A stretch of 64,000 bases of DNA from Rhizobium leguminosarum (GCF_001679785.1 NZ_CP016290.1:493599-557598), one strand, 5' to 3'; counted from the first letter of the stretch, positions 39,376 to 48,221 are shown. Numbers and translations are program-made. Notes: generated by a model from the letters alone, not told the origin.

Positions 39376-40307
39376 GAGCCTGACCGAAAAAGAGTTGAGT
39401 GAAATCAGCCAGTTGTGATTCTGTTTGTTTGCTTAGGACGAACGGAGACCACAATGGGCTGGACAGATTTCACCCGTCGGCAATATGCCCGACGCACAGT
39501 GCGGTATGCAAGCGATCTGACGGACCGGGAGTGGGGATTGATCTCGTCTTGCCTGCCTGGACCGAGGCGGTTGGGCAGGCCGCGCAGTACCGATCTTCGC
39601 GAGGTCGTGAATGCGTTGCTTTACATCGCCACGACGGGGTGCCAGTGGCGGATGATGCCCAGAGATTTTCCACCTTTTACAACTGTGCAGTCCTATTTCT
39701 ATGAATGGCGAGCGACAGGGTTATGGGGTCGGATCAACCATCATCTTGTGATGGAGGCGCGTGACTTGGAAGGTCGGGAAGCCTCGCCGTCTGCGGGCGT
39801 GATCGACAGTCAAAGCGTGAAAACCACGGAAAGCGGCGGAATTTCGGGCTATGACGCGGGCAAGAAGATAAAGGGACGCAAGCGTCATATCGTCGTCGAC
39901 ACGCTCGGACTGATGGTCGGCCTCATGGTTCACAGCGCCGATATTCAGGATCGCGATGGTGCATCTGCCGTTCTCAAAACCATTCTCAAGCGCTGGCCGT
40001 GGCTGAGACATATCTTCGCCGATGGTGGTTATGCCGGACCGAAGCTGAAGGGCGCACTGCAAAAGATCGCTGCGTTCACTCTCCAGATCGTCAAGCGGAC
40101 CGACAAGGCCAAGGGCTTCGAGGTTCTGCCGCGTCGCTGGGTAGTGGAGCGCACCTTCGCATGGCTTGGCAGATGCCGACGATTGGCGAAGGATTGGGAA
40201 AAGTCCGTCGCCTCAGCCGAGGCCTGGATCACTATCGCCCACATCCGGGTCCTGACACGACGCTTGGCAAGGTACGGATATCGTTGAAACCTTTTCGAGT
40301 CAGACTC
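39376..40307. mobile_element. IS5-family (IS1031-like) insertion sequence, complete
   Basis: About 932 bp. Inverted ends GAGCCTGACCGAAAAAG and (reverse) GAGTCTGACTCGAAAAG are flanked by a TGA duplication (39373-39375 and 40308-40310), as expected for a TNA target. It carries one intact transposase. It ends 25 bases before the pepM start codon. Confidence 0.9.
39454..40287 (+). CDS. IS5-family transposase, intact
   Basis: A 277-residue transposase, start MGWTDFTRRQYARRTVRYAS after a GGAG box. DDE residues: SAGVIDSQSVKTTESGG (Asp), RHIFADGGYAGPKLKGALQK (Asp) and WVVERTFAWLGRCRRLAKDW (Glu in the Y/W-R-K/E-type motif). All are in place and no frameshift is seen, so the element may be mobile. Confidence 0.93.
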   Translation: MGWTDFTRRQYARRTVRYASDLTDREWGLISSCLPGPRRLGRPRSTDLREVVNALLYIATTGCQWRMMPRDFPPFTTVQSYFYEWRATGLWGRINHHLVMEARDLEGREASPSAGVIDSQSVKTTESGGISGYDAGKKIKGRKRHIVVDTLGLMVGLMVHSADIQDRDGASAVLKTILKRWPWLRHIFADGGYAGPKLKGALQKIAAFTLQIVKRTDKAKGFEVLPRRWVVERTFAWLGRCRRLAKDWEKSVASAEAWITIAHIRVLTRRLARYGYR

Positions 40308-40332
40308 TGAGTTTTATGAAGGAGCTATGACA

Positions 40333-41256
40333 ATGAACAAAACAATTTCATTTCCGATGAATGCAGAAGTCTTACCGATGAGCACATCGTCGACATCCCT
40401 TCGCGAACTTATTCTCTCCAACGACCTGGCTTTCCTGATGGAAGCCCATGACGGCCTCTCGGCCGCGGTCGCAGAACGGGCAGGCTTCCGCGGGCTTTGG
40501 GCCTCCGGTCTCTCCATCTCTTCGGCGCTCGGCTATCGCGACGCCAATGAGGCAAGCTGGACGCAGGTCGTCGATGTCGTCGAACGCATGGTCGATGCCA
40601 CCAATATTCCGGTCCTCGTCGACGGCGATAGCGGTTTCGGCAACTTCAACAATGCCAGGTTGCTCGCCAAAAAGCTCGAACAACGGGGCGCTTCGGGCGT
40701 CGCGATCGAGGATAAAGACTTCCCGAAGATGAACTCCTTCGTCGGCGACCGGCATCCGCTGGCCGAGATTGACGAATTCTGTGGCCGTCTGAAAGCCGTG
40801 AAGGATACGACCGGCCCCGACTTTGTCCTTGTGGCCCGTATCGAGGCGCTCATCGCCGGCCATGGCCTGGACGAAGCCCTGACACGGGCTCACGCCTATG
40901 CAAAGGCCGGCGCGGACGCCATTCTCATTCATTCCCGCAAGGCTGTTGCCGACGAGATCCTGGCTTTTGCAAAGGAATGGAACAACAAGCTGCCGGTCGT
41001 GATCGTGCCGACGAAATATTACAGAACGCCGGTTGATGCCTACCGCAAGGCCGGAATCTCAACGGTCATCTGGGCCAATCACACAATGCGGGCAGCCATT
41101 GCCGGCATGCGCGACATCTGCGGTCGCATCCAATCGGAAGAGAGCATTGCCGGGATAGAAGACCAGGTGGCCGGCCTCGACGAGCTCTTCAGCCTGGTCG
41201 GATATGACGAACTGGCCCAGGCCGAAGAGCTCTATCTTCCCAAGCAGAAGCCGTAA
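40333..41256 (+). CDS. pepM: Phosphoenolpyruvate phosphomutase
   Basis: PepM makes the C-P bond by isomerising PEP to phosphonopyruvate, the entry to nearly all natural phosphonates. The 307-residue protein belongs to the isocitrate lyase superfamily and carries the diagnostic EDKX5NS motif as EDKDFPKMNS near residue 126, with GLWASGLSISSALGYRDANE, DGDSGFGN, VARIEALIAGHG and VPTKYYRTPVDAY. The ATG at 40333 lies eight bases after GGAG; one at 40327 is too close. It heads a seven-gene operon. An IS5-type element ends 25 bases upstream, so its native promoter is displaced. Confidence 0.95.
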   Translation: MNKTISFPMNAEVLPMSTSSTSLRELILSNDLAFLMEAHDGLSAAVAERAGFRGLWASGLSISSALGYRDANEASWTQVVDVVERMVDATNIPVLVDGDSGFGNFNNARLLAKKLEQRGASGVAIEDKDFPKMNSFVGDRHPLAEIDEFCGRLKAVKDTTGPDFVLVARIEALIAGHGLDEALTRAHAYAKAGADAILIHSRKAVADEILAFAKEWNNKLPVVIVPTKYYRTPVDAYRKAGISTVIWANHTMRAAIAGMRDICGRIQSEESIAGIEDQVAGLDELFSLVGYDELAQAEELYLPKQKP

Positions 41257-41314
41257 CGGTCGCCGGACGGCGTCGTCACTATTCCAACAAACAATCGTCG
41301 TGGAGGGCGCGCAC

Positions 41315-42499
41315 ATGCTTGCGCAACGGACAAACCTGTTCGGTTCATCGGGAACGGCTGCCGCACGCGCAGCCGCAAAGGCGGCGGCCGACGCCGGCAA
41401 GGAGATCATCGATCTGACCGCCGGCGAGATCTGGAGCGATCTCGCTCCGACCATTCGTGAGGGTGCGATCGAGGCGATCAATCGGGGCGTCAACCGCTAC
41501 ACGGATACCGTCGGAATGATGGAGCTGCGCGAGGCGCTCGCCAGAAAAGTATCCCTCGATACCGGCCAGATCTGGAAGGCCGAGGAGATCGCCGTCACCT
41601 CCGGCGCGAAGCAGGCGCTCTTCAATGCGGCCATGGTTCTGCTCAACCCCGGCGACGAGGTCATCATCCCGGCACCCTACTGGACGACCTTCCCCGCCCA
41701 GGTCCTGATTGCCGGCGGCACGCCGGTCTTCGTCGACACCCGTTCCAACGGTTACGTGCCGCGGTTCGAGGACATCAAGGCAGCCGTGACCGACCGGACG
41801 CGGGCGATCGTCATCAACACGCCGAATAATCCGACAGGCGCCGTCTATGACGTCCAGACGCTGATCGGCATTGCCGAACTCGCAATCAACCGCAATTTCT
41901 GGATCGTCTTCGATGAGTGCTACGGCGATTTCGTGCATGGGGATCACAGGCATCACCTGATCGTGTCGGTGGTGCCGGAGGTGCGGGCGCGCACGCTGAT
42001 CGTCAATGCTTTCAGCAAATCCCTGGCGCTAACCGGCTGGCGGATCGGCTATCTCGCCGGCCCAAAGGAGGTGATCAATGCCGTCAAGGCCCTGCAGTCG
42101 CACACGACGTCCAATCCCAATGTGATTGCCCAGCACGCCGTGTTGGCCCATCTGCAGGGGGGAGACGGTACCTACGAGAGCAAGTTGCGCTCGCAGCTTG
42201 CGAGCGCCCGCCAGGTAGGGCTCAATGCGCTTTCGTCGCTGACGCGGGTTCCCGTTCCGAAGGCGCAGGGCGGCTTCTACTTCTATCTCGACCTTTCGGA
42301 TCTGTTGAAACCGGCGTCGATGAACGGGGCCGCCGTAACCGCCGACGAAGTCGTCAATTCGCTTCTCTCCGAAGCCGGCGTTGCGGCGGTGTCCGGCACC
42401 GTATTCGGTGATCCCGCTGGCCTTCGGCTCTCCTATGGCATCCCGCCCGAAAAACTCGAGGCCGGCCTCTCTCGGCTCGTCGATGTCCTCAACGCCTGA
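41315..42499 (+). CDS. Class I/II aminotransferase
   Basis: A 394-residue PLP enzyme of the aspartate aminotransferase group (fold type I). The PLP lysine is in NAFSKSLALTGWRIGYLAGP; NTPNNPTGAVYD and FDECYGDF are also typical. The start is fixed by GGAGG eight bases before the ATG; the frame upstream overlaps pepM. As no phosphonopyruvate decarboxylase lies in the operon, I infer that it transaminates phosphonopyruvate to phosphonoalanine, which would pull the unfavourable PepM reaction forward. Acting on phosphonoacetaldehyde (to aminoethylphosphonate) is the alternative if a decarboxylase lies elsewhere. Confidence 0.85.
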   Translation: MLAQRTNLFGSSGTAAARAAAKAAADAGKEIIDLTAGEIWSDLAPTIREGAIEAINRGVNRYTDTVGMMELREALARKVSLDTGQIWKAEEIAVTSGAKQALFNAAMVLLNPGDEVIIPAPYWTTFPAQVLIAGGTPVFVDTRSNGYVPRFEDIKAAVTDRTRAIVINTPNNPTGAVYDVQTLIGIAELAINRNFWIVFDECYGDFVHGDHRHHLIVSVVPEVRARTLIVNAFSKSLALTGWRIGYLAGPKEVINAVKALQSHTTSNPNVIAQHAVLAHLQGGDGTYESKLRSQLASARQVGLNALSSLTRVPVPKAQGGFYFYLDLSDLLKPASMNGAAVTADEVVNSLLSEAGVAAVSGTVFGDPAGLRLSYGIPPEKLEAGLSRLVDVLNA

Positions 42500-42542
42500 G
42501 AATGACGCCGTCGTCCCACACTATTCAAAAAAGGGGAAGGAA

Positions 42543-43343
42543 ATGAACAACTACCGTCCGAGGAAAGCCGTTATTCTTGCCGCCGGCTTCGGGTCCCGCC
42601 TGCGGCCCTTGACCGATCTGCGCCCCAAGCCGCTGGTCGAGGTCAATGGAACGCCGATCCTCCACAACGCGCTGCGTAACCTGGAGGAAGTCGGCGTCGA
42701 AGAGGTCACGATCGTCGTCGGCTATCGCAAGGATGCGATCCAGTATGCATGCGGCAAACGCTTCGGCCAGTTGGAAATCAACTACATGGAGTCGAGCGTC
42801 TTCGACAAGACCGGCAGCGCTTATTCGCTCTGGCTGGCGCGCGAAACCCTGCTTCAGGGGGACTGCTATCTGGTAGAGGGTGACGTCTTCTTCGAAGTCG
42901 ATGCACTGCGCGCGCTGCTGATGGGCGACGCGGCAAACACATCAGCAGTGGCACCTTTCGACGCCTCTATGGAGGGCTCCGCCGTCACTCTCTCCGACGA
43001 CGGCTACATCGCGGAAGTGCGCATGAAGCAGACGGCCGCAAACCTGATCGACGGGGCGCCACGGCTCTTCAAGACGATGAACCTGATCCGTCTGTGCTCC
43101 GCGGATCTTCGCGCCAAGATCGTGCCCTTCCTCGACGAATTGATCGGGACCGGAGCCGTCAAGGCCTACACGGAGGAACTCTTCGCCAATCTCATCGAAC
43201 GGCGTGGGCTGCGTATGGCGGCTGCGCGTTGCGATGATCTCAGATGGTATGAAATCGATAGCGCTGAGGACCTCCGCATCGCAGAGTCAATTTTCTCGCG
43301 CCCCGCCGCTTCGGATGGCCTTGCCGTCGTGGCGGCAGAATAA
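42543..43343 (+). CDS. Nucleotidyltransferase, LicC/PntC-like
   Basis: A 266-residue NTP transferase. The signature AVILAAGFGSRLRPLTDLRP then KPLVEVNGTPILHNALRNLE starts at residue 9; YLVEGDVFFEVDALRALL holds the metal-binding Asp and WYEIDSAEDLRIAE the second one. The closest types I recall are phosphocholine or 2-aminoethylphosphonate cytidylyltransferases. In this operon it probably activates a phosphonate as a CMP ester, the substrate for the phosphatidyltransferase next door. GGGGAAGGAA precedes the ATG. 12 bases separate it from the next gene. Confidence 0.85.
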   Translation: MNNYRPRKAVILAAGFGSRLRPLTDLRPKPLVEVNGTPILHNALRNLEEVGVEEVTIVVGYRKDAIQYACGKRFGQLEINYMESSVFDKTGSAYSLWLARETLLQGDCYLVEGDVFFEVDALRALLMGDAANTSAVAPFDASMEGSAVTLSDDGYIAEVRMKQTAANLIDGAPRLFKTMNLIRLCSADLRAKIVPFLDELIGTGAVKAYTEELFANLIERRGLRMAAARCDDLRWYEIDSAEDLRIAESIFSRPAASDGLAVVAAE

Positions 43344-43355
43344 GGAGGCTGATCA

Positions 43356-43967
43356 ATGCTGCGCTACCTCATTGATCCCGCCAACGCCATCACAACGAGC
43401 GGACTGTTGTTTTCGGCGATCAGCCTTTTCATGGCTGTGTCGGACCGTCTCGAAATTGCCATGGCGGCTGCCCTTTGGGCGGTCCTCGCCGACCATCTGG
43501 ACGGCATTGTCGCAAGCCGCACAAGAAACCGCCGTCCAGACTTTGCTAAAATCGGCAAGAGCCTTGATGGCTTCGGCGATATCATCTACGGCGCGGTGCT
43601 CCCCGCAGTCGTCATCATCCAACTCAGTGACAAATCTGTTCTTTCGTTCAGCACCGCCACTGCCCTGCTATTGGCCGGCGCAATCCGGCTAAGCTATTTT
43701 GCAAATTTCGGGCGATCCGAGGACGGCCGGTTCCTCGGCGTGCCTCTGTCATACGACGTCCCGCTTTTGGCACTTGTATTCCTGGTGAAACCGCTTCTGC
43801 CTCCGGAGCTGTTTCAAACAATGACAAACATTGGGTTTCTGTTGTTAGCGGGTGCGCACGTTGCGTCTATCCGCGTGCCGCCGCCAAACGGCGCGATGTA
43901 CGCCGCAATTTCCATTTTTGCGATTTCCGCCTCGAGCTTCCTGCTCATGCGGGGACTGTCGGCATGA
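43356..43967 (+). CDS. CDP-alcohol phosphatidyltransferase family protein
   Basis: A 203-residue membrane protein with about five or six hydrophobic helices. The family motif DGxxARx8GxxxDxxxD is present with one change: DGIVASR, then GKSLDGFGD; the Arg after Ala is shifted by one. The four metal-binding Asp residues are kept. These enzymes move a phospho-alcohol from a CDP ester to a second alcohol. Behind a cytidylyltransferase it could attach the phosphonate to a lipid or another alcohol at the membrane. Start has GGAGG nearby and follows the previous stop by 12 bases. Confidence 0.82.
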   Translation: MLRYLIDPANAITTSGLLFSAISLFMAVSDRLEIAMAAALWAVLADHLDGIVASRTRNRRPDFAKIGKSLDGFGDIIYGAVLPAVVIIQLSDKSVLSFSTATALLLAGAIRLSYFANFGRSEDGRFLGVPLSYDVPLLALVFLVKPLLPPELFQTMTNIGFLLLAGAHVASIRVPPPNGAMYAAISIFAISASSFLLMRGLSA

Positions 43968-44116
43968 CCGTGTGCGGCTGATCGGGCGGTGACTGAACAG
44001 CACGTCAGTGTCTTAAGGGATGTGGCTCTTCCTCAGATCTTTGCCCAGGAAGTCCGAACCAAATCCGCAACTAGGCCTCGGCTTTGCGAGGCGAAGATAA
44101 CGAACGAGAGTCTAAG
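43968..44116. other. Intergenic leader before the first asparagine-synthetase-like gene
   Basis: 150 bases, the longest gap inside the operon. No hairpin terminator is visible. The ribosome binding site for the next gene is weak (GAGAG). Confidence 0.4.
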
Positions 44117-45901
44117 ATGGCTGCAATTTACGGTCTCTTCGGTGTTAAGCGCGAAGCGGTCCTACTTAAGATGGAACGGCTTCTCGATCACCACGGCAGG
44201 GAGAAGGCCCGCGAGATCTTGGCAAGTGGAGGGCTCGGGTCCGTGGGGCAAGACCCGGGCGGTTGCGGCCGCCACGGACAGGTGGTCGCGGCCATCGCCG
44301 GCATGCCCTTCCGGCTCACTCGCGGCGGCACTATTGCCGCTGTCGGCGCCGGTGAGCTGGCCAGAGCGTTCAGCGATCTTGGTTTCGAGGCGCTCGCAGA
44401 TTTGGACGGTCAGTTTGCTGTCGCCATATGGGATGGCATGAGCGAGCGGCTTTATCTCGCTCGCGACGCGTTTGGAACGATCCCGCTTTATTTCTCCTGT
44501 GGGGCAGAATTTTCGATCTTCGCGTCAGAGTATAAAGCCCTCTTGGCATACGAAGCCGTTCCCGCTCAACCCGACAGGGTCTCAATCAGCTCATTCTGCT
44601 CGCGCGGATGGGTACCGGCAGGAAGAACCTTCTTCGGTGGAATCAAACCGGTGCTCCCCGGAACCTGCATGGTATTGAAGGGCGGAACGCTCGAAGCGCA
44701 CAGGTTCTATCCGCAAGCTGCAATCGACAATCCTCCGATCGTTCCGGTATCGCCTGGTGCTCTCGTGTCTGAGATCGAGACCGGAGTCGAGAGGATCATT
44801 GCTCTTGCCGGAGACCGGCGTGTGGGGATGTCCTTGAGCGGCGGGATTGATTCTGCGTTCATGGCCACCCTTGTGAGCCGTCATTTGGGCCATCGAAAAT
44901 TGCACTCCTTTACCGTCGGTTTCGGAAAAGGAGATCCGGAAATGGAAGGAGCCCGTGAGACCGCCGAGTTTCTGAACAGCGCTCACCATGAACTGGTGAT
45001 CGAACCCGCTGATCTGCCGGCGCTCCTGGACACGACCGTGGATGCGATGGAAGACCCAGGGGGGTATGATCAGAGTTGCAGCTTATTTTCTCTGTGGAAA
45101 GAGGCTCGCAATCACGTCGATGTACTGGTCTCTGGTAATATTAGCGATTCATTATTCGCTGGTATGGCTTCGCACCGGCGCATATGGCGCGCCAACGCAT
45201 TTCCAACGCTCTGGCCCTGGCTTCGCGAAGTAGAACGCGCCGAGGCCGAAGGAGGGACGCCTCGCGGCTTCTGGCGCCTTGTCTGGCAGTTTTTGGGAAA
45301 GAGAAGCGAACCATTCCCATGCGGCGCCGAAATAGACCTGTCATCGCTTCCGCCTGATCTATGGCGGACGTCTTCCCGCCGACAGACGCTGTACGAACAT
45401 CTTGATCTGACGCTGCAGCATTGGGACGGGCGGATGGGATCTCAAGTCTTGATCGCTGCCCATTCCGGCATCCTCCTCGCCATGCCTTTCAGCCACCGGG
45501 GAATCGTCGAATTTGCATTGAGAGTTCCCGACTCGCAGAAGGTATCAAGAAAGCGCGACAAGATAATCCTAAGAGAGGCGGCCAATCAGGTCCTGCCCAC
45601 GGCCGTCGCGAGCCGGCAGAAACGTGTCCAACAGCTTCGCTATGATGAGACGTTTGCCGACACACTGAACTTTCTCGTCGATCGATATCTTCATCCCAAA
45701 GACGTTGCAGCCCGTGGACTGCTCGACCCAGCGAAGATCACGGACATTCACCAAGGAGGGAAGTCTGTTTACTCCAAGCTCGAGGTCCAGAAGCTTTGGA
45801 ATGCCATCTGCACCGAGGTCTGGGCGCGAAACTTTCTTGACCGGCGTTCCGACTATCTCTCCACCGATCCCAACGTCCTAGAACGAGGTGTCGTGTCGTG
45901 A
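44117..45901 (+). CDS. Asparagine synthetase-like ATP-dependent amide ligase, glutaminase-dead
   Basis: A 594-residue AsnB-family protein. The N-terminal glutaminase-type domain (residues 1-190) begins MAAIYGLFGV, where true AsnB has MCGI; the catalytic Cys2 is missing, so it cannot use glutamine. The C-terminal synthetase domain keeps the ATP pyrophosphatase loop SLSGGIDSAFMATLVSRH (near residue 238), so it can probably adenylate a carboxylate. This pattern is known from beta-lactam synthetases and similar amide-forming enzymes in natural product pathways. Stop codon overlaps the next gene in GTGA. It may form an amide on phosphonoalanine or a derivative. Confidence 0.85.
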   Translation: MAAIYGLFGVKREAVLLKMERLLDHHGREKAREILASGGLGSVGQDPGGCGRHGQVVAAIAGMPFRLTRGGTIAAVGAGELARAFSDLGFEALADLDGQFAVAIWDGMSERLYLARDAFGTIPLYFSCGAEFSIFASEYKALLAYEAVPAQPDRVSISSFCSRGWVPAGRTFFGGIKPVLPGTCMVLKGGTLEAHRFYPQAAIDNPPIVPVSPGALVSEIETGVERIIALAGDRRVGMSLSGGIDSAFMATLVSRHLGHRKLHSFTVGFGKGDPEMEGARETAEFLNSAHHELVIEPADLPALLDTTVDAMEDPGGYDQSCSLFSLWKEARNHVDVLVSGNISDSLFAGMASHRRIWRANAFPTLWPWLREVERAEAEGGTPRGFWRLVWQFLGKRSEPFPCGAEIDLSSLPPDLWRTSSRRQTLYEHLDLTLQHWDGRMGSQVLIAAHSGILLAMPFSHRGIVEFALRVPDSQKVSRKRDKIILREAANQVLPTAVASRQKRVQQLRYDETFADTLNFLVDRYLHPKDVAARGLLDPAKITDIHQGGKSVYSKLEVQKLWNAICTEVWARNFLDRRSDYLSTDPNVLERGVVS

Positions 45902-46785
45902 TCGGGTTCATCGGACTTGGTGAGGTGGTTCGCGCCATGGCAGCCGGAATCCGAGAGAAAACCGGAGAGAATGTCGTGGCTCTTTACAGGCCCACGATTT
46001 CGCAACGCAATTTCGAAGACGCCCGCGAGGCGGGTATCGATGTCGTTACGACTGCAGAGGAGCTCGCTGCGCGGGCTTCGGTCATATTCAGCGCTGTCAC
46101 ACCGATGACGGCGGGTGAGGTTTGCCGAAATGTCGCCCCTCACCTCACCTCAGAGCATCTATATGTAGACTGCAATTCCGTGACGATGCAGCAGAAAATA
46201 GAAAACGCTCGTTTCGCGGAAGCGTCCGAAGCCGATTTTGTCGACGCTGCCCTGTTCGGCGTCGTCGCCGAACTACGCCAGGCTACGCCAATTATCGCCA
46301 GCGGACGCCACGCAGCGCGCCTCATGCCGATCAGCAAGCACTACGGAATGAACGTGCGGATAGCCGGTCCCGAAGTCGGCCAAGCGAGCGCGATCAAGAT
46401 GTTACGGAGCGTCATATTCAAGGGGATGGCAGCCCTTTTCATCGAGTCCCTCACTGTCTCGCAAAAAATCGGGGTCAGCAACCAGGTCATCGATACGATC
46501 CAAGAAACCTACCCGGATCTTCAATGGAAAGAATTCATCCAGATCTTCATCTCGCGGACGATACTGCATGCGGGCCGCAGAGCTGAAGAGCTTGGCAACT
46601 GCGCACAAACTCTGCAAGAGGTCGGGGGATATGCGGACATGTCACTTGCTGGCGTGACGGCGCTGCAGCGCCTCGCCGGGTACAACCTCGAAACCGCGAT
46701 AGGCGTTCGGGATCAAGATCTTGATAGCATTCTATCTATATTAAGTGACGCGTATTTTCAAAAGCCGATCAACAGGACCGGCTGA
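45898..46785 (+). CDS. 6-phosphogluconate-dehydrogenase-like oxidoreductase (DUF1932-type C-terminus)
   Basis: A 295-residue protein of the beta-hydroxyacid dehydrogenase superfamily. The Rossmann loop GFIGLGEVVRAMAAG opens the protein; VFSAVTPMTAGEVCRNVAPH is the next conserved block. The usual GGxxGA segment is DAALFGVV and the Lys is in ASAIKMLRSVIFKGM. The C-terminal domain (WKEFIQIFISRTILHAGRRA) is of the DUF1932 kind. Starting GTG overlaps the previous stop, so it is tightly coupled to the amide ligase. It likely oxidises or reduces an intermediate of the phosphonate. Confidence 0.82.
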   Translation: MIGFIGLGEVVRAMAAGIREKTGENVVALYRPTISQRNFEDAREAGIDVVTTAEELAARASVIFSAVTPMTAGEVCRNVAPHLTSEHLYVDCNSVTMQQKIENARFAEASEADFVDAALFGVVAELRQATPIIASGRHAARLMPISKHYGMNVRIAGPEVGQASAIKMLRSVIFKGMAALFIESLTVSQKIGVSNQVIDTIQETYPDLQWKEFIQIFISRTILHAGRRAEELGNCAQTLQEVGGYADMSLAGVTALQRLAGYNLETAIGVRDQDLDSILSILSDAYFQKPINRTG

Positions 46786-46859
46786 CCTGCACTCGTGTTC
46801 AAGACCAATCGAGCAATCGATTGTAGACACTGGACGTGCTGCGAACATGGAGAAGCCCA

Positions 46860-48221
46860 ATGACAGCCTTCAGGGGAATTTTGGGGAGCAACGTCACCGA
46901 CGATGCGTTGTGTTTGTTCGATGGCGGAGCGGCTCCCGAAGCCTTTTCCATTTGCGGTAGCGTGTTTGGCCTCGGCACGGCGGAAAAGGCAACGCTCATT
47001 ACACGCCACGATTATATTATCGCGATCTGCGGCTGCCCCTCGTTCGACGTTGAAGGACTCGCTCAGCCGCTGAGCGCCGATCAAGTCGCACCCTCCATCC
47101 TTCGGGGCGGCGCAGACTTAGTGTCGAGGCTTTCTGGCTGTTTTTCCTTGGCACACTGGAGCATGAGAGATGCATGCCTGACCCTTTATCGGGACCCCTC
47201 CGGGACATATCCCTTGTCCTACCAGCAACGCGACGGAAGACTGATCTTTGCCAGTGACAACGGGGGAGCGGCCGCCGATTGGTTGCCGGTGCCGCCGGGA
47301 GAAGTCCTCGTATTCGATAAGTGCGCTGCCCTGTTGTCTCGGGAGCAAACCGATAAATGCAAGCCGACCAACATTTCAGTGGTCGGCGGCAGAACCGCAC
47401 AGCTTATCCAAAGCATGCGCCTAGGGGAGTGGTCCGCCGTGGTTTTAGACGACCGCAAACTGTCAAAGGACTTGGCGTTCAGGTTGCGCTGCTTTGCTGC
47501 CGACGTCCCCCTCCATTCATTTTCGGCTGGACTTGGAAGGGACGATCCAAGCGTCCTTGTTGCCCGCGACGCGGCATCCCGTGTGGGAACGGTTCATCAC
47601 GAAATCATCGTCCACCCCAGCGCCCTTAAGGAATTGCTGCCTGCCGTGGTCAAAATCCTTGGTAAGCCTGGCGGAAACATTCGTACCTGCTTGCATTATG
47701 CGCTTTGGCGTGAAGCGGCCGAGTACGTGCAGAAGTTGTTCGTCGCCCACACAGCACGAACCCTTTGCAATGGCGCAGTCGTCGCAAGCGGGGATCAAAC
47801 TGATGAGCCGACCACCCAAAAGATGCTCGCGAAAACACTTGGACTCGAGCTTCATTTTCTTTCGATCGGCCGAGAAATGCTGCCGCCGACGATCGGCGGC
47901 CCGAACTCGCCGCAGGTTGGTGATCGGAACATCTCCGCCCGCAGTGTGGTTGAGACAAGCACGGGAAAGAACGGCTTGGGGCAGTATCGTAAGACCTTGG
48001 CCGATGCCTTAAGCGAGCTTGCTGATACCTATCTGGCGGGACCCACACTTCTCCGGACCGCAATCGATAAACACGTTATCGACGATCTTAAAAGGTCCGA
48101 TTGCGAGCCATATGACGAAAAGAGATTCCGCAATCTGTGGGAGGCGGTCACGGCTGAAGTCTGGGCAAGGCAATGCGCCGCGGTACGGTCTCGGGGGCGT
48201 CCGGCCGGTACGTTGCAATAG
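46860..48221 (+). CDS. Degenerate asparagine synthetase-like protein (pseudoenzyme)
   Basis: A 453-residue paralogue of the gene at 44117. It starts MTAFRGILGS, again without Cys2. The glutaminase-type fold remains (DLVSRLSGCFSLAHWSMRDA, LYRDPSGTYPLSY). Where the synthetase loop SGGxDS should be, it has WSAVVLDDRKLSKDLAFRLR, so ATP binding is lost. The alignment then resumes (FSAGLGRDDPSVLVARDAAS beside FTVGFGKGDPEMEGARETAE) and ends in the shared AEVWAR motif. I infer a structural or regulatory partner of the active paralogue. GGAGAAG precedes the ATG. It is intact, not frameshifted. Confidence 0.8.
   Translation: MTAFRGILGSNVTDDALCLFDGGAAPEAFSICGSVFGLGTAEKATLITRHDYIIAICGCPSFDVEGLAQPLSADQVAPSILRGGADLVSRLSGCFSLAHWSMRDACLTLYRDPSGTYPLSYQQRDGRLIFASDNGGAAADWLPVPPGEVLVFDKCAALLSREQTDKCKPTNISVVGGRTAQLIQSMRLGEWSAVVLDDRKLSKDLAFRLRCFAADVPLHSFSAGLGRDDPSVLVARDAASRVGTVHHEIIVHPSALKELLPAVVKILGKPGGNIRTCLHYALWREAAEYVQKLFVAHTARTLCNGAVVASGDQTDEPTTQKMLAKTLGLELHFLSIGREMLPPTIGGPNSPQVGDRNISARSVVETSTGKNGLGQYRKTLADALSELADTYLAGPTLLRTAIDKHVIDDLKRSDCEPYDEKRFRNLWEAVTAEVWARQCAAVRSRGRPAGTLQ

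Noticed and set aside
41315..42499. Reading the aminotransferase as proof of 2-aminoethylphosphonate synthesis
   Set aside because: That route needs a phosphonopyruvate decarboxylase, which is not in the window; the product is therefore left open.
44117..45901. Calling the first AsnB-like gene a normal asparagine synthetase
   Set aside because: The catalytic Cys2 is absent and the gene sits in a specialised operon.
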